64,000 nucleotides of DNA from Sipunculus nudus (lineage: Eukaryota; Annelida; Sipuncula; Golfingiida; Sipunculidae): NCBI GenBank assembly GCA_026874595.1, contig CM049322.1, positions 34,430,340 to 34,494,339 of the forward strand. The letters are read 5' to 3'. This document shows positions 11,690 through 64,000 of this stretch, piece after piece; the first letter of the stretch is position 1; the number at the start of each line of letters is the position of its first letter. The notes under the pieces were generated by a model. That model made no database searches. It saw only the letters and a program-made list of their open reading frames with translations, and was not told where the DNA came from. Position numbers and translations under genes: made by a program.

Positions 11690-12215
11690 CAATGCAGGCG
11701 GGCGGTTTTTTTATTTTTATTTTTATTTTTTTGTATGTTTCGATAAAAATGTCAAATGATAATTGAAAAACATGATAATAACAGATTTATTTTGTTAAAC
11801 AAGCTAAAGCACAACATAACAAAGGAAATTGTATGATTTTCTCTACTTGGAAGAAATATCCGAGCGGCTGCAGCTCAAAATCGGTAAGTTTCTGTTGAAA
11901 ATCAAAATAAAAATTTTTGATAAGGGGGTTAAAATTGATGCAGGCGGTGCCTGAGAACCCATATACCTTTAACTTTTTTGGCCTAAAAGGTATATGGTTC
12001 TCAGGCACCTCCAGCGTCAATTTTAACGCCCCCCCCCCCCCCCACCCCGCATCAAAATTTTTATTGTGATGATCATCTTTCAAGAAAATAAAATAATACA
12101 ATTTTGCTGAGATTTCCTTTATTTTCCCTGATCATTTGAAATTTTATCGAAACATACAAAAAAAGGTCAAAAATAAAATATCGCCCGCCCGCACTGATTT
12201 ATGGAACAAAAAATT
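11690..12215. mobile_element. foldback (head-to-head) copy of a CTGAGAACC repeat family
   Basis: Two inverted arms (about 11690-11970 and 11985-12215) meet at a nearly perfect palindrome: TGCCTGAGAACCCATATACC at 11948-11967 against GGTATATGGTTCTCAGGCA at 11989-12007. Outer parts also mirror each other (TGTATGTTTCGATAAAA versus TTTTATCGAAACATACA; GCGGGCGG versus CGCCCGCC). Single-arm relatives lie at 26625-26920, 33990-34270 and 37785-37995. A C run at about 12029-12044 and (GA)n plus (TA)n tracts at 12299-12395 follow. Confidence 0.75.
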
Positions 12216-12295
12216 GCCTGAGAAACACACATTTTTTGCCTGAATTATATTTTTAATCCTGCCTGGGAGGAGACAATTAAAGAGACTACAGGAAA

Positions 12296-12298
<3 letters not shown>

Positions 12299-12340
<42 letters not shown>

Positions 12341-12400
12341 AATATATATATATATAGATATATATATATATATATAGGCTATATATATATATATAGGCCT
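12299..12400. repeat. (GA)n followed by (TA)n microsatellite
   Basis: About 36 bp of GA repeats precede imperfect TA repeats with two GGCC-type interruptions. Simple sequence, no gene. Confidence 0.9.
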
Positions 12401-13079
12401 ATATCATTCAACTTATTTGCCGCTTTTAGCAGAGGACACCACCCTATTTCTTTAAGAGAAAAAAAAAAGAATTTATTTACGTTATTTGTAATATATGTTT
12501 TAGTTACACTTCGTGTTAACACAGTCCTAGATATTTTATAAACTTAATATGTTATCACCAAAGCTGATATTTGAAATGTACAGGCGATATATAAACCCGG
12601 AGTAAATCATGAACCATAAAAATAATCATTTATTTGGCATTTTGCAAGTGTGTATACATAATTTTACGCTAGGTCGTATATAGGATACACAGAAAATTAT
12701 TTTTTATATCGCATGCGCACGCGAAAACAAAATAGTTCGAAAAATTGCAACCATAACACCCCCCCCCCCCCCCCTTTAGGTCTTTTTAGACCCGGCCGTG
12801 TGTATTATATAAGTTAGCAGACTTCTTTTATTCCCAGCCAATTTAAACAATCAGTTTTCATATTCGACTTGTAATTAATAGATTTATTATTGACATTAGA
12901 ATTGCCTCTGATTGCTAATTAATATTGGTATGTTTACATGTCGAAATTAAGTGCTTATATAGCATCTATTGCCGATTATAATAATTAATACGGCTTATGT
13001 TAATTCACTTTTTGATTCACATATATGTCTAGGCTTCACGCCAATTGAACCCATGATGCGTGCAGTCCCAAATCCTGAA

Positions 13080-13305
13080 CTTATATACAAGGGTCAACGT
13101 AATGTTACGGCGTTGTATAGTCTAAATACAAAGCCTTTCACACAAAAGATCGTGTTTGTTTAGGGACGACATCCACGCGGCCCCGGGTACTTCGCGGGAA
13201 ACGCCTACGGCATGCCAGGTCGATTTGTTTGGGCCAGGCTTTCACGCACATGTATATATTTACCCGTCGTCATGGAGAGGACCATGTGATAGAATCCATT
13301 TCAAC
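13080..13305 (+). promoter_or_regulatory. putative promoter and 5' UTR of the TMEM145-like gene, with a short uORF
   Basis: The 225 bases before the start codon are CpG-richer than the flanks (CCACGCGGCCCCGGGTAC, TTCGCGGGAAACG), as promoters often are. A TATATA sequence lies at about 13082. A five-codon upstream ORF (ATG at 13272, TGA at 13287-13289) precedes the main ATG. The main start reads CAACATGGCGGCC, a good Kozak-like context that also resembles a YY1 motif. The transcription start cannot be fixed from sequence. Confidence 0.45.
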
Positions 13306-63937
<50,632 letters not shown>

Positions 63938-64000
63938 ACAGTGAGAGGACATGCCAAGAACATATAAATCTCCTGCAGTACAAACATACATTGTGATATC

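Noticed and set aside
13156-13305. Upstream in-frame ATG as the TMEM145 start
   Set aside because: It would place 50 hydrophilic residues before the signal peptide; the ATG at 13306 has better context and matches the family's N-terminus layout.

Overview
The window is animal nuclear DNA: AT-rich, intron-rich, with long (TA)n arrays and many interspersed repeats. A bivalve or other mollusc fits best. Minisatellite-bearing repeats built around GGTGGCGCCACC and runs of GTCC, opening or closing on motifs such as GGCCTGTAGGCCTTGTT or GGCCCATGGGCC, resemble families I associate with bivalve genomes. That assignment is an inference; the protein evidence only says bilaterian animal.

One gene dominates. 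A plus-strand TMEM145-like gene (GPR180/TMEM145 family, rhodopsin-like GPCR transmembrane domain) runs from its ATG at 13306 to its stop at 63937 in 13 coding positions. All junctions can be placed on GT/AG sites with matching phases, giving a 523-residue product: signal peptide, cysteine-containing glycosylated ectodomain, seven-helix domain, and a cytoplasmic tail with PPxY and NPF motifs. Coding position 10 exists as three tandem alternative exons (54379-54499, 56320-56440, 58077-58197). Each is 121 nt with identical entry and exit phases. Skipping all three, or joining any two, creates a stop codon, so the reading frame itself demands exactly one. This triplicated mutually exclusive exon, which would swap the TM6-TM7 segment, is the strongest biological finding.

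Region by region. 1-13.3 kb: a dispersed repeat at the left edge, a probable first coding exon of an unidentified minus-strand gene (435-686), CpG-dense islands, and several inverted-repeat (MITE or foldback) elements. 13.3-32.4 kb: intron 1, with long (TA)n arrays, pogo-like MITE ends, SINE-like pieces, minisatellite repeats, a 41-bp minisatellite ending in a perfect hairpin, and at 21.1-21.5 kb a miniature LTR retrotransposon (TRIM) with an 18-nt tRNA-Pro primer binding site, a polypurine tract, and a tRNA-like A-box/B-box unit inside each LTR. 32.4-37.4 kb: exons 2-5 with MITEs between them. 37.4-49.9 kb: intron 5, filled by a nearly intact L1-type LINE (39164-49719) with a 15-16 bp target-site duplication, open ORF1 and ORF2, an unusual 3.3-kb tandem-repeat-rich spacer between the ORFs, and a 2.27-kb inverted-repeat DNA transposon nested in its 5' UTR. 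49.9-64 kb: exons 6-13, including the exon-10 cluster, with a roughly 335-bp tandem repeat element in the last long intron.

Most long stretches without a gene are intronic or intergenic and repeat-derived. No standalone tRNA or rRNA gene and no CRISPR array was found.
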